NCBI GenBank assembly: GCA_022457065.1
Contig: JAJGBQ010000007.1
Coordinates: 868,001 to 932,000 of the forward strand
Source: Curvularia sp. ZM96
Lineage: Eukaryota; Ascomycota; Dothideomycetes; Pleosporales; Pleosporaceae
Length of the DNA: 64,000 nt
Direction: 5' to 3'
Position 1 is the stretch's first letter, and every line of letters begins with the position of its first letter. The notes under the pieces were generated by a model, which saw only the letters and a list, made by a program, of their open reading frames with translations, was not told the origin of the DNA and made no database searches. Positions 53,528 to 64,000 of the stretch are shown here, piece after piece. A program made the position numbers and the translations under genes.

Positions 53528-53722
53528 ATGAAGCCTATCTTTTTCATTGCTACTCTTATCGCCGTCGCCACCGCTAGTGGTACAGCCCAACACGGAGAGA
53601 GGGATGAGGCTATAGGCTTGGTAAAGCGTCAATGTGTACCAAGCAAGGATGGAAGAGGGCAATCATGCGGTCATCCTGCGCAGGGTAAAATTCATCCTGG
53701 TGATCCCCATCATCAAGTGTAA
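53528..53722 (+). CDS. small secreted peptide, 64 aa, with a Kex2-type KR site
   Basis: Short single-exon frame opening MKPIFFIATLIAVATASGTA, a good signal peptide with likely cleavage after the ASG/TA region. A propeptide-like stretch ends LVKR, a dibasic Kex2 site at about residues 33-34. The predicted released peptide of about 30 residues has two cysteines (QCVPSKDGRGQSCGHP) and a His/Pro/Gly-rich tail. It resembles small secreted effector or processed-peptide precursors by architecture only; no homologue is recognised. It lies in AT-rich DNA between degraded repeats, a usual setting for such genes in plant-associated fungi. Confidence 0.5.
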   Translation: MKPIFFIATLIAVATASGTAQHGERDEAIGLVKRQCVPSKDGRGQSCGHPAQGKIHPGDPHHQV

Positions 53723-55310
53723 AAGGCGAAATTAAAATGGAACAAGGTGTGTTACTCGTGGTTCAAGATTGTACATGAAATTTCTTAGCTAAGAACAGTT
53801 ATAGTCGGCATCCCTCTAATTAGTGCTCTCTAAAACACTGTATTTTCATTAAGGACTCGTCAGTAATCTTAAGGGAAGAACCTAATCACACTTCTGTATT
53901 TGAGAGCTATTATCAATAATATAAGGCTTGTTAAATTTGTCGCCTGTGCTATCGCGCCCTAGAACCATGTGCATGTGCAGCCTAACCAAAATTACGTTAC
54001 AAATGAGGTTGTACGTGTTACAAGTAACAGAGACGATTGCTTCCGTAAACAGTCAAGGACGAGTGGTCAAGACTCAACACTTGTCCACATCATGTGACCG
54101 GATAAACTATCGGTAACTATATACACCTACGACAAGGCTTCCACTTGGCTAACTTCCATACCAAAGATCGTTCCCGACTCTTAGAAACCGGTTATGATGA
54201 AGTTGGGCTATTAGCAGCCTTATGTAATTTTTGACTTTCAGATGTCATTATAGTTCGAAGACGATGCCGGGCTATTATACACCTCTTACATAATCAATCC
54301 GATGTAAATGTGCTGCCTGTTGCAGACCGACCTCGCTCGACGTTTGCTCGTCAGAATGACTTTACCCCTCTTTCTCTTAGCATTTTAACCACCGCCTCTC
54401 TGCCCATCCATGAAGCCGCGTGGAGTGCGTTGCCGTACTCTCCACCCTGCATGTTGACCTCGGCGCCCTTCTCGACTGATGAAACACGTTAGATTGTGAC
54501 TGGCTGACTACAGCATCGCATAGTTAGGCGACGTGGTGTGCTTTGATTGGCGGTGCAGGCTTCAAAGTCTAGCACAGTGGCGTTTCTGGTCAAGCCACGA
54601 CTTACCCCGCCCTGATAAGAGATGAAAAAGTTGGAGTAAGAGTGATTAATTTATTTAGGCAGAAGATTGCTACTATATACGCGCTAAGCTAATTTAGGTA
54701 ATACCTGCATAACTAAATATATAACTTATAATAGTTCTTCTCAGTAATACTAGTAGAGTTAGAAATTTTATATTATTAATTATATAATCTAATATTTAGC
54801 TATATTCTTATTTACTATAGTTCTCTAGTCTTAGTCTAGTAACTATAGTTCTTAGTAGAAGTAAAAATAGTGTAAGGGTGTAGATAGTACGAGACCACAG
54901 TACCTACTAGAGTGGACGATAATAGATCAGACACTGCAGCAGTCACTAAGAGAAGAGAGAGATATGAGAGGAAAGTTGTATTCTAGTCATGGACAAAGTT
55001 AAAGAGTAGGCAGCTTATGCTATCGTGAAGTGGATGTCCTGTCTCTAACTACTACAAAGGCCTCATATACCGTCCATCTCCTAGGCACGCGACTAGTCAG
55101 GTGTTCGTTCACGCCTCTAAGGCGCAAACGGGCGCTGGGGGCTAGCCCATTATAGGACGTTAAGTTGTTTGAAGTTAAAGTACAGGGATTGAACACACAA
55201 TATCGACTCTTGTAATGAAGTCTTGACTCATACCCATTTGGGATGGCCTTGTCGTATTTATGCTCATCTCAAATGAACAGTTCGAGTTGTTCTGCAGAGC
55301 CACATCTACA
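53723..55310. other. AT-rich, probably repeat-degraded intergenic region
   Basis: 1.6 kb. TA-rich between about 54640 and 54880 with CTAGTA/TTAGTA words typical of RIP-damaged repeats, more balanced DNA around it. No readable transposon protein. No gene called. Confidence 0.4.
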
Positions 55311-56283
55311 CTACGTTAACGTCGAATTGCCCGTTAACCTCGCAACCTCGCCACCGCCTGTACTTGTTCCTACAAACACGACCAGCACCGCAGCATACGT
55401 CGCTGTACTCACCAACGCCTCGATATTCGTGACTCTTATCCCGAAAGACAACAGTATAATGAACAAAGACACTGCTGCTGATACCGTAATCAAACTTTTG
55501 TTAAGGCTCGGGCTGATCGCCATGATCAACATCGGTCCTATCAGGAACAGGCCACCCACAGCAGATATGATGAGGCGGACGAGCCAATCAATGAACGCCG
55601 AAACTTCTTTCGGCGGCTTTCCTGTTGCATACTCTTGAGGTCTCTCCATGCGCTCGTTGCGGGAGTAGGATAACCATGTAGGAAAGTACTTCATGAAGGC
55701 TTGGCGGAGGAAGTCGGGTTTACTAGTCGCTTCTTCGAAGGATGAATAATGTGAATTGAAGACATCGAGATCGGTGAAGCTATTCTGGAAGTGGTCCCGG
55801 AGCAGTGGTTTGCGGGCCAATCTCTTCCGCTCGAAAGCCTTCTTGGTGCGAAGGAAGTGGTAGTCTTGGATTGCAGTCGCTTGCATATATCTCGTCAGTA
55901 TCACGTACATTTGGTACTGCTTGAAAGGCAAAGTCCATTCAAGTTTAAGCCGGCTCACCATGGTGCTTTAGAGTCTTCCTGAGTATTTCAAGATCGTTGC
56001 TTGAGATACCGTTTTCTGTCTTGATCTTCTCCTTTAGTTTGAGAAGCTTGAGTTGGAGCGCTGTTATGTTGATCCGCTGGAGGGACTCGAAACGAAGGAA
56101 GTAGAAATCTTCGTCCTCTTCGACAGATCTCTTGACATAATCGATCAATTTCAAGTTTCTAAGTCTTGTAGCCGGTCGAGTATGTGATGTTGAAGGAACC
56201 TGAGATGATCCTATTGGTGAAGAAGTCGCTGTTCCTGGTGGCATTAGTGTTGAGAGAGCTATCGGACTCGAGGTTGCCGCCAT
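55311..56283 (-). CDS. DUF6594-type membrane protein
   Basis: 297 residues in two exons: 56283-55959 and 55879-55311 (intron 79 nt, GTGAGC...ATGCAAG). The splice joins LRKTLKHH to ATAIQDYHFLRTK, which restores the continuous helix expected for the family. A longer frame that starts at the internal ATG in the intron is an artefact. A Ser/Pro/Thr-rich start is followed by a coiled region (residues about 45-150). The family-like tail then gives FPTWLSYSRNERMERPQEYA, KPPKEVSAFIDWLVRLIIS and three C-terminal transmembrane helices (AVGGLFLIGPMLIMAI; SLITVSAAVSLFIILLSFG; TATYAAVLVVFVGTSTG). DUF6594 proteins are numerous in filamentous ascomycetes; function unknown. It is divergent from the next gene over 255 bp. 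Confidence 0.75.
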
Positions 56284-56538
56284 TTCGCCAAAGATGCAAT
56301 GGAAAACTCCCCAGTGCGGAGTTGCGGGTCTGTCGAAACTCAGCTGCGGAGTCGCCAGAAGGGTGTGGGGCGGGCTGACAAAAAGCGAAATATGCAGCCT
56401 GCCACCGGAGAGTTATTACCCCGCCGCGCCCACGCATCGTCGTCTGCTAATCTTCCAGTTCCCAAGGATTTGGCCGCATATCCAGCTCTTCAACCGTGTG
56501 ATCTAAATTCGTGCTAAACATCCTGCAAATCATTCACC
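56284..56538. promoter_or_regulatory. shared divergent promoter, DUF6594 / coiled-coil gene
   Basis: 255 bp between the start codons at 56283 (minus) and 56539 (plus). GC-rich compared with flanking DNA. Co-expression is possible. Confidence 0.45.
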
Positions 56539-57085
56539 ATGGGTTTATTCGATCCTTTCAGCGCTGAACCCAACGACTCGGCCGACGATACCTCATCCGC
56601 CGACTCATCAGGGAAGGAACTCAACCTCGACGACTATCTGAAATTCTGTCGAGAACTCATTAAAGAACATAGAAAAAATGTCAAGCTAGGTCTCTACGAG
56701 AAACAGAAGAACAGCGAAGCGGTTAACAACAGTCGAGAGAGATATGATGAGAAAGTTCGTGTTTTGGCGAAAACATTAAAAGCAAAAAAACGCGAATGCA
56801 GCAATATAAAAGATCAGGAAAAACGAAAAGGTCAGTGTGTGGCTCAATAGTAGTGAATAAGTGACATAGAAGCTAAGTGAGACCGTAGCTACTGGACAGC
56901 ATCTTGGCAGTATTTACGATAGAATGAAGATGGCGTTCAGAAACACTGAGTATGACATGAAATATGGTGGGGACATCGATTCCTGCAGCGCGAAGCTTGA
57001 GACACTGAAGCTTCAGCTTGAAGGTCTCTTCACAAGCACTGCGTCTAAGCAAACGGTGACTCTAGACTCAGATTTATCTATATGA
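56539..57085 (+). CDS. small coiled-coil protein, 162 aa, cut short by an LTR
   Basis: Not recognised. Exon 1 56539-56830 and exon 2 56889-57085 (intron 58 nt, GTCAGT...CGTAG, phase 1) give an open reading of 162 residues: MGLFDPFSAEPNDSADD..., then an acidic linker, then a K/E-rich helix (residues about 30-100: YLKFCRELIKEHRKNVKLGL). Exon 2 continues with GSIYDRMKMAFRNTEYDMKY and LETLKLQLEGLF. Reading only the first exon gives a false 103-residue product. The TGA at 57083-57085 is followed after one base by the start of a probable solo LTR, so the original C-terminus may have been longer. The gene is divergent from the DUF6594 gene. Confidence 0.6.
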
Positions 57086-57086
57086 G

Positions 57087-57274
57087 TGTTAGGACCTCAG
57101 GAGAAGGACTTCACGTGAGGGCCGATGGCGTGACCCTCGAGTATATATTCTCGGAGAATCGCAGACCGTGAGGGTAACGATTTGTCTATTCTTCAATAAA
57201 CACCTGTGATTGCGTGTGCTCTGCGTCTTGTTATATCTCTATGCTACCTTGTGCGGCTGATTGCACAGCCCACA
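57087..57274 (+). mobile_element. probable solo LTR (188 bp) of a retrotransposon
   Basis: The segment begins TGTTAGGACC and ends GCACAGCCCACA (TG...CA borders). Inside it has a TATATATTCTCGG promoter-like box (about 57142), a transcript-start-like region, and AATAAA (about 57197) followed by a GT-rich tract, in the order expected of an LTR. Flanking pentamers are ATGAG (57082-57086) and ATGTG (57275-57279), an imperfect target-site duplication. No second copy or internal coding region is readable in the window. Confidence 0.5.
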
Positions 57275-58384
57275 ATGTGGAGCAGTAAGGGGGACATTTA
57301 GGGGCTAGGCTTCAGCGCAAGGCAAATATGCTTGTCTTTAAGAGACACAGAAGAATACCTTAATCGCGCTAGCAGGCAGAGTAGTTAACCCGCTCTAGAC
57401 ATAAGGTTACGCTAGAGATAACGTTTTCTATATATTACTGAAGAGAAGAGTACTATATATAGCTTCTAGATAGTATAGTATCTTACTAAGTATAGCTATT
57501 ATCATAGCTCTAATAGTACTCTTCTCCCATAAATATAAATAATTTAAAACTTTTTATAACTCTTAAAAGTTAAACTAAAGTACCTCTTCATGGCTTTAGA
57601 TATTATAGCCCTTACTACTAGTAAGTAGGCTTAAACGATTCTATCAAATACCTAGACATATATAGAAGGGATAGATACCTTATAATAGACAGAACTAATA
57701 GTAGTGGTTGTATAACTTGTAAGGCGCATCATTGAGATAAAGCAGATGTCTTTGCACATCTAGAGAGAAGATGTCTACACGATTATAATCTTTGTATTAG
57801 TACGCACGTATTAACTTCAAATTAACTCTAGTATACACTTAGATAGGCTAACATAGTTTTCACGATAGTTGTAGACTAGAATATTGCTGTAAAGTTAAAG
57901 TACCTGTAATTTTGTCCGTTACAGCGGTTGTTCCGTTACGAAGGGATGTACGTTAATATAAGCAACACTACAGAAGTCCGCACCGAAGACTAGTCCCTCA
58001 GAAGAAATAGGTATGTATTTATGCTACAGTATTGCAGCTTTATAAACTTGTAAATAGGAAATTCTGAAGGTGCGAATCGTAAGAGTGTATCGCGACAGGG
58101 TGCGTCTCGCGACTCAGGGACGGACATTATACCAGACGTCACAGTTTATCATTCTTCTCACAACCTCCACTTTCTATCACCTTCACAATATAGTCTCGAA
58201 CCAGCGATGCCTCTTTATTCTATACTACAATCACATAACTCCATCGTCAAGCCAAGACAAGAGGGAACTTGCCCAACTATCCCATAATACACCCCTCCCT
58301 TCTCATAATCCCTAAGTCTCAGTCCTGTCCCCAATCCACCTCCAAGGCCAAACTACCTCCCAACCACAACCACAACCCTCACAC
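57275..58384. other. AT-rich degraded region right of the LTR
   Basis: 1.1 kb. TA-rich (57420-57900) with CTAGTA/TATAGT words and many stops in every frame, consistent with a RIP-damaged retroelement body, though no protein can be traced. From about 58060 the base composition becomes normal. Confidence 0.4.
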
Positions 58385-59749
58385 TCACAGCCACGGACAC
58401 TCCTCCGTCCGATGCCCATACGCCTCAGCCCCATCATTCCGCACCGGATCGATACTCTCAACACACCACTGATAAGGCACCGCATACCGCCTGGCTATCC
58501 AGGCCTCTTTCTCTTTCCTCGCGCGCTCCAACGCCCTACGCTTCTCTTCTTCCCGGCACTTCTCTGACTTATGCTGGGCGGCGAACTGCTCGCGCTCGGG
58601 ATCCTTGGCGCAGAAGTCGCAGTGTAGCTCTCGCGTACATTCAGCCTTTGTGTGCCGATCCGAGTCGCAGCGGGTGCAGAAGCGGGATTTGCCGTAGAGC
58701 GTGTGGGTGGGGTTGTCTATGGAGTTGGTGGCGGAGAGAGTGGCTTTGAGGTCCAAGTAGGCAGGCGCGGAGGATGAGGTGGTGGAGCCGCTGCATGTCA
58801 TGAGGAAAGCGGCGACAAGAGTGGCGACGGCGTCGTTGCCTGCGTTGTGTAGATACGGCTCGTCGATGCCGTGGTGTTCTAGCAGGTGCTGCAGACGCAT
58901 CAAGCGGCCAGGCTCAGCGAGACCTTGTTCTCGAGCGAGGACCTGCGTGTCGAGAGTGGCTACGATGGTGCCGAGACCTTCCAGATCGAGCCCGAAACGC
59001 GCTTTGATCATGTTGCAGTCGTTTTCAACCGCGTGACCTAGGAAGACGACGGGTCGGGCGTATCCGTGTGAGTCGTGGCGAAGGAAGACGGATTGCAACA
59101 TCTCCTTCGCAGACTGAACACTGGCGAAGGTGGTGGTTCCAAACTGAAACTTTTCTGGGTAGCCAGGGCAGAGGTCCTTGTTGACGAGGTGAGCGTTGGG
59201 CTTAATGCAGAGGTGGTGCGTATGCAGCTTAGAGAGTATAGACCAAGGAGATTGGGGGCTTGAGGACGGAATGTCTCGCGGATCGAGGATGCAGACGCCT
59301 AGCTCAGTTACCAAGGTGGGATCGTGCTCGAACCATTCCACGTCTAGAACGATGATAATGGCGTCTTGAAGCGCGTTTAGCGCTGCAGTGTTCTGGTTTA
59401 GATGCAACCTGTGAGCCTTGGAACTGATTCCTAGCCAGTGCTGGAGTATAGCAGATTGATCGAGACTATGGTCATTGATTTCGGTTTGAAAATATTGCCT
59501 CACGTAACCTACCGGCATGCCAGGGTCAGGTCGAGCCATGGATAAACGGTGGTTCTTGAATCGTCTTGATCTAGACTCCTTTTGTCTGTGTGCTAAAGGA
59601 TGTGAAATAAAAGCGGATAACGGTAAACTGCTGCGTGATTGATAGGTAGAGTAGAAACATGATTCGGTGAGAAATTTCATATAAGGTGTATTTGGTGACG
59701 TTGTGAAGAGTGGGTTGTGTGGATAACAATGTGGGTTGTTGCGAGACAT
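58385..59749 (-). CDS. Gfd2/YDR514C-like DEDDh exonuclease with Cys/His knuckle
   Basis: 454 residues if started at 59749. The internal ATG at 59539 (MARPDPGMPVGYVRQYFQTE) is equally or more likely, because the preceding 70 residues are low-complexity; that gives 384 residues. An RNase H-fold 3'-5' exonuclease domain carries the ordered DEDDh motifs: IIIVLDVEWFEHD (Asp and Glu), FLGHAVENDCNMI (Asp) and YLHNAGNDAVATL (His and Asp). C-terminal to it is a Cys/His-rich segment (RFCTRCDSDRHTKAECTRELHCDFC), a zinc-knuckle-like pair. A basic helix (EKRRALERARKEKEAW) and a final HRTEECPWL follow. Related proteins act in RNA metabolism; the substrate is unknown. Intronless over the domain. Confidence 0.75.
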   Translation of the reverse strand: MSRNNPHCYPHNPLFTTSPNTPYMKFLTESCFYSTYQSRSSLPLSAFISHPLAHRQKESRSRRFKNHRLSMARPDPGMPVGYVRQYFQTEINDHSLDQSAILQHWLGISSKAHRLHLNQNTAALNALQDAIIIVLDVEWFEHDPTLVTELGVCILDPRDIPSSSPQSPWSILSKLHTHHLCIKPNAHLVNKDLCPGYPEKFQFGTTTFASVQSAKEMLQSVFLRHDSHGYARPVVFLGHAVENDCNMIKARFGLDLEGLGTIVATLDTQVLAREQGLAEPGRLMRLQHLLEHHGIDEPYLHNAGNDAVATLVAAFLMTCSGSTTSSSAPAYLDLKATLSATNSIDNPTHTLYGKSRFCTRCDSDRHTKAECTRELHCDFCAKDPEREQFAAQHKSEKCREEEKRRALERARKEKEAWIARRYAVPYQWCVESIDPVRNDGAEAYGHRTEECPWL

Positions 59750-60451
59750 GGTAGTGATGGTGCGTTGTTGTTGCTGGTGTTGGGGAGGATTTGTTAGTGA
59801 GCTGTATCTGGCTTGTAATCAGATATCTGTCAATTCTGAAGCAAAGATGGAGGTTTCTAAGGGCGTTTATGTATGTTGTATTCAAATCACCCGTAAAGAA
59901 GAAGGGAGGCTATGATTGGTGCTTGGAGTCGACATACTCGTCAACCATGGTTGAGAACAATGAACACCAACACGTCACTAGGCAACAACTATGAAACACC
60001 TATCAATAATGCAGAATACTCCAGACAACTACTAGTACTTGAGAGTAATAAGCTGAATGACTCTGACACTGCGAGGCGAATACAGGTAATTGGCAACACC
60101 CACGAAATACCTGTCAACAATGTTAATCACTCTACCCAACTACAACCACTTGCGAATCTCTAAAGTGAGTGCCTCTAATACTGCAAGACAGATACAGTTG
60201 TTGCACATAGAAACTATAATCACCATCCTCACCAGTCATCACAGCAAGAGCAACACAATTGAACTTGAACAATTATTCATATTAAATGAGGCTAGTATAA
60301 CGCGCATGGCCGGCCACTCAGCCCACACGCGGACAATCTCATTGAACGTCTCAAACACATGAGTTGGGGTATATCTTTCATTTTTTTTTACACATTCGAC
60401 AGTAGTGTGTCTAACAAACTACCTCGCATCATACACATCAAAGCAAGACGC
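59750..60451. other. intergenic, exonuclease promoter / PTR2 3' flank
   Basis: 702 bp. Contains imperfect repetition of CACCTATCAATAATGCAGAATACTC / TACCTGTCAACAATGTTAATCACTC around 59997-60025 and 60108-60135, about 111 bp apart. No gene recognised. Confidence 0.4.
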
Positions 60452-62484
60452 TTAGTGCTTCTCGGCAGTGGCGGAGACGCTTTGGCGCCTCTCAACGTCG
60501 GCGGCCTGCTCCTCAGTGCCAAGGTGACCAGTGGGCAGCAGGTTGAGATTGTCTTCCTGCTTGTCCATGGTGCGATAGGCAAAGTGGAAAGCAATACCGG
60601 TGACGAAAGAGATGATGGCGACACTGCCGTAGTTCCAGGTAATGTGGGGGTCGGCAGTAAGAGGAGTGAAAGCCTGGGCAAGGGCGGCGGAGAAGGCGGT
60701 GGTGAAGAGCTGGACGGACTGCACCAGAGACCTCATGTTCTTGGGCGCCTTGGTGAAAGCGTACTCGAGGGTTGTGACGGAGGCAAAGATCTCAGAGATG
60801 GCAATGAGGACGTAGACACCGGTGACAGCCCAGACAGAGATGTCGGTCTTGTAGTCGGGGTCGTGGGTCTGGTAGTAGCCAGAGGTCTTGTAGATATAGT
60901 GCTGGAGAACGGCAGCCCAGACCATGGAGAAGGCTCCGAGGATAAAACCAGCGGTAATCTTCTTGATGGGGGTGAAGCGGATTCCGCGCTTGCGAAGGAA
61001 GGGGTACACGAGGGTATCCATGATGGGGACCTGGCATGGGGTTAGTAACGTTTCCATGACTAGCGAAATTCGGTGGAGCTTACAATGATGATAATGGCGA
61101 TGGGGTCAAGGTTGGACAGAATGTCGTTGGGGACACCACCGAGCTTCATGGTAGCACACATCTGGGTCAAGTTGGAGTCCATCTGACGGTAGGCGAGCCA
61201 GAAGATGGGAACCCAGAAGAAGACAGAGCAAGCGCCGAATCCACGAGCGACCTCGTCAACCCAGGCGTCGTCAAAGTTGTACCAGCTAGGCTTGTTGGCG
61301 CCGAGAGTGGAAGGCTTGACTGCGTTCCACATCTGTCCGTTGTTCCAGTTCTTCCAGGTCTTGGCAGGGTTGATGCTTGCGCCGTTACCGAGAGCCTTGA
61401 ACAACAGCTTGAAAGCCGGGCCCATGACACTGCCGCTCGGGGGGCGGAGGATGTAGAACTTCTTGCAGACAAGCAGAACTGGGATGGCAATGACGAACAT
61501 GACGGTGGGAATCAGATAAGCGAGCCAGAAACCAACGTATCTCTCAGCATAGACCATGCTGATCTGGCCGACAAGAGCACCAATGTTGATGAAGAAGTAG
61601 AACCAGTTGTAGATGCGGGTGGCGGTGACGGCAGGGTCGACAATGACGCGCTCAGTTCCACGAGTCTCGACACGCATCTTCTCCTGGGGAACCTGCTCGG
61701 CAATGAGGGGCGAAATGTTGGGCTTGAACGTTCCCGTTCCCAGACCCATGATGATGAGACCGAGAATGAAGACACCGAGAGAAGTGTTGGCATTTTCGAG
61801 GACCTTGGGGGCAGCGGAAGCAACGAGAATCAGGTGACCGATTTCAGCAATCAGGACGGAGTAGAGAATGGTCTTGAAGCGACCCAGGTAGGTGTCGGCA
61901 ATCCAGGCACCGAACAGAGGGCAGACGTAGACCCAGAAGGCGTTGAAAGTGGTCAGACTGAAAGCGACCTGCTTGCCCATGTTCAGGGCACCAGGCTGGG
62001 CTTGGTCATCGTTGGGGTCGGTAGCAGCGCCCGTAGGGGTCTTGAGGGGCTTGGCGATGAAGTTGGAGTAGACGGCAACGGTACCGTAGTAACTCATACG
62101 CTCGACCAATTCAACAAAGGCGATCTAGATGAGCGGGTCAGCATGGTTCTCACGTGGTGTCTGGCATGGCAAGAGACGTACCGTGTAGATCTTCCAGGGA
62201 ATCTTGGCGGGGACACGGCGGAGGGTAGCGAGCTCCTCTTCGGTGGGGAAGTCATCGCCCTCGGCGAGATAGGCCTCCTGGAGCGTGGCCTTGCCCTCGG
62301 AGTGAAGGTAGGCGGGCGCACCAGTAGTGTGAAGCTCAGGGTGCTGGCGCGTGGGATCGCCTGAAGCGTCCACCAGGGCAGGGTCCAAGCCTACAGCTTG
62401 CTGTGGAATGTGTTAGCAGGCATTATAGAGATTGTTCTGTAGGTGGAGAGCACGCACGACTTCAGCAGCGTCACCGACAGCCAT
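60452..62484 (-). CDS. PTR2: proton-coupled di/tripeptide transporter, POT/PTR2 family
   Basis: 621-residue plasma-membrane peptide transporter in four exons: 62484-62458, 62400-62182, 62124-61084 and 61030-60452, all splices phase 0. The first exon is only 27 nt. The cytosolic N-terminus is acidic. Helix 1 has the proton-binding E-x-x-E-R motif in IAFVELVERMSYYGTVAVYSNF. The PTR2 signature is present (GLGTGTFKPNISPLIAEQ), and YNWFYFFINIGALVGQ is the second PTR2 motif. The large loop between helices 6 and 7 is typical of fungal members. Late helices include FGACSVFFWVPIFWLAYRQM, SVWAVTGVYVLIAISEIFASV and the conserved EYAFTKAPKNMRSLVQS. Length is normal (about 600). By family it imports di- and tripeptides and is usually nitrogen-regulated. 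Confidence 0.95.
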
Positions 62485-64000
62485 GTTGTTGTTGGTGCAA
62501 GGGCAGCTTGTGTCAATTGTCCCGGGAGGAGTCGAGAGGCAGAGAGAGAGGGGCCCTGGGGAAGAAGACGAGAGTAAACGACCGACTGGAGGTGTATTTA
62601 ATTAGAGCACGCAAATCACGGGTCCAACGTCGTGCTCTCCAGCTTCAGGCTGAATAAGGAAGGCGGGCACGCCGAGCAGGGATCAGCGGTGTATTAGCAC
62701 TTCCACCGTGTGTACCATCAGCGAACCCCCATTGCCACCACGGCTGGGACTCCCAAGAGGGCAATGGGCGCGTGTGAACTGGATGCGGCACGAAGCTGTT
62801 TTCGCATAGCATCGCCGAGGCGGTACGGCCTACTCAAGCCTCGCCAAGTTGCTAACCACCACTGGCAAGTAGGAGGACAAGAGAGCTTGCCCCGTGCAAG
62901 ATAACAATTCGGGGTGGCGCCCAGCTGGCAGGGCTCCAACGTTATCTCCTGCCTAAAGCGGCCAACGGCTACCCCGCTACCAACCCTCCCAAGAAACGCC
63001 CAGATGCGCGACCCGGCGGATGGGTGTGGACGGGCCATGTGTGGTATCAGTGAGCATGCCGCTTGCGACTGTAAAAAAAGGCTTTGAATACGGGTAATTG
63101 TGGACCGAGGCATGACACCATCGCCGACGCAGCCAACCAGCGGCCGCGGCGGTATTCGATATCTAAGGAAAAGGCCCTGGGGCAGAGCGAGGCCAAAGGC
63201 ATCGGATAAGAAACAGCCCAGGCCCAGGCCGGAGGACAAGATGATGGGCTAGAAGCTTGGGGTCTTAGCCAGTGCCGCCGAGCTGGCCAAGCACTCGCCA
63301 TGCGCGCTTGCCATTCGCCCTACCGAGGGTGGCTCGTCTGAGATGCGCTGCAGCGTCGCAGGTTGGAATGTTCTTTGGGCCCCTAAGGGCTGGGCGTTCG
63401 GACGTTATCAAACAGGAGGCCAGGAACGTCGGCGCCCACCGTCGCCTGTGGCAGGCTATGGCGAGACAGGACAGCCCATGGACGGCCGAGGGAGAACAAG
63501 CTTCGGTCAGCGACCGAGAAGCATCCGCGCGACAAGACGAGCCAGGTTTTCTAGTGGTGCGCCCAGCGATGCTTGCTTGCAGAGTCAACATCTGAGTCAG
63601 CGACTCCTATTGGCGCGGTGCTGGTCGTGTGCCAGCGCTAGGAGGCGGCGTTACGGTGCAATCTTATCCTTTGCCAGGACGGGCAGACGGGCAGACGTGC
63701 GGCGTTTCGTGTGCACGCAGGCTGGACGTCATGATCAGTGTGGGATTGATAGAGCAAAGGGCGGGGATTGGATTGGATGGATGGGGACGACGTCTGGTGG
63801 TCGCTTAGATTAAACTTCGAGGGCAACTGCAGGCCTCGGCAACTCTTGCCTCGCACGTGTGTCGTGCGACCATCCCACCTTATCGCTACTTCGCATCCTT
63901 CAATTTCAGCGCGGGCGGATGTTCCGAGCCAGAGGGAGATTGCCCTTGATGACAGCCCAGTTATAGGCGTATCCTGTTCTTCTCGAAGCAATTGACCACC
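62485..64000. other. GC-rich region upstream of the PTR2 gene
   Basis: 1.5 kb to the window end. Open frames of 100-170 codons occur on both strands (for example 63239-62718 minus) but look compositional, with no family match or splice structure. Promoter of the transporter and unassigned sequence; no gene called. Confidence 0.4.

Noticed and set aside
57275..57930. Internal coding region of an LTR retrotransposon
   Set aside because: TA-rich with stops in all frames; no gag or pol motif is readable on either strand.
62718..63239. 173-codon minus-strand frame upstream of PTR2
   Set aside because: GC-rich sequence gives overlapping open frames on both strands here; no start context, introns or homology signs.

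Overview
The window reads as nuclear DNA of a filamentous ascomycete. Most genes are split by short introns (about 45-100 nt) with GTRNGY donors, CTRAY branch sites and YAG acceptors. Several protein families here are fungal: X325/Bim1-like copper protein, DUF6594, DUF7587-like, HeLo/NB-ARC-TPR, URN1. GC-balanced gene-rich DNA alternates with very AT-rich, degraded stretches, as expected after repeat-induced mutation. The gene set and style fit Dothideomycetes, probably Pleosporales. That placement is inference, because nothing in the window is a taxonomic marker.

Layout. 1-7 kb: 5' part of an MFS drug transporter, a WW/FF splicing-factor-like gene (URN1-like) and, divergent from it, a 20S proteasome alpha subunit (PRE9/PSMA4). 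7-11.5 kb: a hypothetical gene, then a 3.2 kb convergent intergenic region holding an unusual array of about ten diverged modules, most with an ATTACT-N6-AGTAAT type inverted repeat. 11.5-27.8 kb: housekeeping and secreted proteins: Bye1-like PHD/TFIIS/SPOC protein, ZNF830/CCDC16-like protein, Age2-type ArfGAP, Sft1-like SNARE, a secreted family 2 glycoside hydrolase, a basic hypothetical protein followed by a duplicated intron-exon unit, and a GPI-anchored 5'-nucleotidase.

28.4-32.1 kb is the most interesting locus. An NB-ARC-TPR NOD-like receptor and a HeLo-domain protein are transcribed divergently from a 406 bp shared promoter. The extreme N-terminus of the receptor and the extreme C-terminus of the HeLo protein carry the same roughly 20-residue G/N-rich motif. 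This is the architecture of a fungal amyloid-signalling cell-death module (HET-S/NWD2 type): the receptor would nucleate an amyloid fold that activates the membrane-damaging HeLo effector. The shared promoter carries a perfect 12-bp x 6 minisatellite.

32-49.9 kb: a calpain with a C-terminal G-R-[GD]-G-Y-N repeat tail, an X325/Bim1-like GPI protein with an N-terminal His, a conserved low-complexity coiled-coil protein, a UbiA-type prenyltransferase/cyclase, two convergent hypothetical genes and an NmrA-like dehydrogenase. 49.9-58.3 kb is an accessory, AT-rich compartment. It has a 1.2 kb element with 51-bp terminal inverted repeats, an HtrL/YibB-like putative glycosyltransferase, a 64-residue secreted peptide, a divergent DUF6594 / coiled-coil pair and a probable solo LTR that abuts the stop codon of the coiled-coil gene. 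58.4-64 kb: a Gfd2-like DEDDh exonuclease and a POT/PTR2 peptide transporter with its upstream region. No tRNA, rRNA or CRISPR was found. Exon limits were assigned by eye from splice consensus and reading frame.
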